In this document: positions 34,835 through 34,950 of the stretch, piece by piece
Layout: each line of letters begins with the position of its first letter
How positions within the stretch are numbered: the stretch's first letter is position 1
Origin: Spartobacteria bacterium
GTDB lineage: Bacteria; Verrucomicrobiota; Kiritimatiellia; CAIQIC01; Lenti-01
Reading direction: 5' to 3'
Assembly (NCBI GenBank): GCA_009930415.1
Contig: RZYG01000006.1
Coordinates: forward strand, 1 to 34,950
DNA: 34,950 nucleotides
The notes under the pieces: model-generated
What the model saw: only the letters and a program-made list of their open reading frames with translations
Databases searched by the model: none
Told to the model about the DNA's origin: nothing
Translations under genes and position numbers: made by a program

Positions 34835-34950
34835 CTATCCCAACGTCCCCACCGCGGCCGCGTAATCCGGTTCTTCCGTCAACTCCGGCACGAGCTGGAC
34901 GTGCCGCACGACGTCTTGTTCGTCGAGCACGATCACCGCGCGAGCCTGCA
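34835..34950 (-). CDS. tpx: Thiol peroxidase (Tpx), C-terminal fragment cut by the window edge
   Basis: The last 37 codons before a TAG at 34837-34835 read [20 protein letters not shown], then [12 protein letters not shown] near the end. This is the C-terminal pattern of atypical 2-Cys peroxiredoxins of the Tpx type (RAVFVLDxxxxVxxxxxVPEIxxEPDYDAAL). The catalytic cysteines lie outside the window, so activity cannot be judged. The enzyme reduces peroxides in the cytoplasm or periplasm using thioredoxin. It is followed after 3 nt by the DUF362 gene. Confidence 0.78.
   Translation of the reverse strand, partial: QARAVIVLDEQDVVRHVQLVPELTEEPDYAAAVGTLG

Overview
The window is GC-rich bacterial DNA with tightly packed genes, mostly a surface-polysaccharide (O-antigen or capsule type) locus followed by one extremely long gene for a secreted repeat protein. 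The long protein mixes LamG-like domains with bacterial thrombospondin type 3 repeats and has an N-terminal 'FYRV'-type segment. That style suggests the PVC superphylum, perhaps Kiritimatiellota or Verrucomicrobiota. This is an inference from protein style, because the window contains no phylogenetic marker gene.

Layout: a tRNA-Ala(GGC) and its terminator (12-125). A minus-strand operon (125-3573) encodes a GT39/ArnT-like membrane protein, a CDP-paratose/tyvelose 2-epimerase-like SDR enzyme and a DPM1-like polyprenyl-phosphate glycosyltransferase. A plus-strand pair (3845-6021) encodes a TupA-like ATP-grasp protein and a GT4 glycosyltransferase. A minus-strand run (6018-11262) encodes a GT2, an O-antigen ligase/polymerase-like membrane protein, a second GT4 and a WbsX/GH99-like protein. 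A plus-strand run (11558-17139) encodes a Wzx-type flippase, a MenD-like thiamine-diphosphate enzyme, an SDR epimerase/reductase and a polysaccharide pyruvyl transferase. Many neighbours share 4-nt start/stop overlaps, which points to translational coupling.

From 33285 down to 17173 on the minus strand lies a single uninterrupted gene of 5370 codons. Its product has a signal peptide, nine LamG-like domains, about 107 DxDxDG calcium-binding-type repeats (counted by eye), and an embedded segment that looks like a glycoside-hydrolase TIM barrel with flanking beta domains. Upstream of it on the same strand are a DUF362 protein gene and the 3' end of a thiol peroxidase gene (tpx) cut by the window edge.

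Together the first 17 kb could make, flip and polymerise a decorated glycan, with lipid-linked sugar donors, pyruvate ketals and possibly an unusual sugar made by the ThDP enzyme. No initiating phosphoglycosyltransferase, Wzz or Wza export gene is in the window, so the pathway is incomplete here. The giant protein could be a surface or extracellular glycan-binding protein. The most novel parts are the giant repeat protein with its buried catalytic-looking domain and the ThDP/SDR/pyruvyl-transferase cassette.
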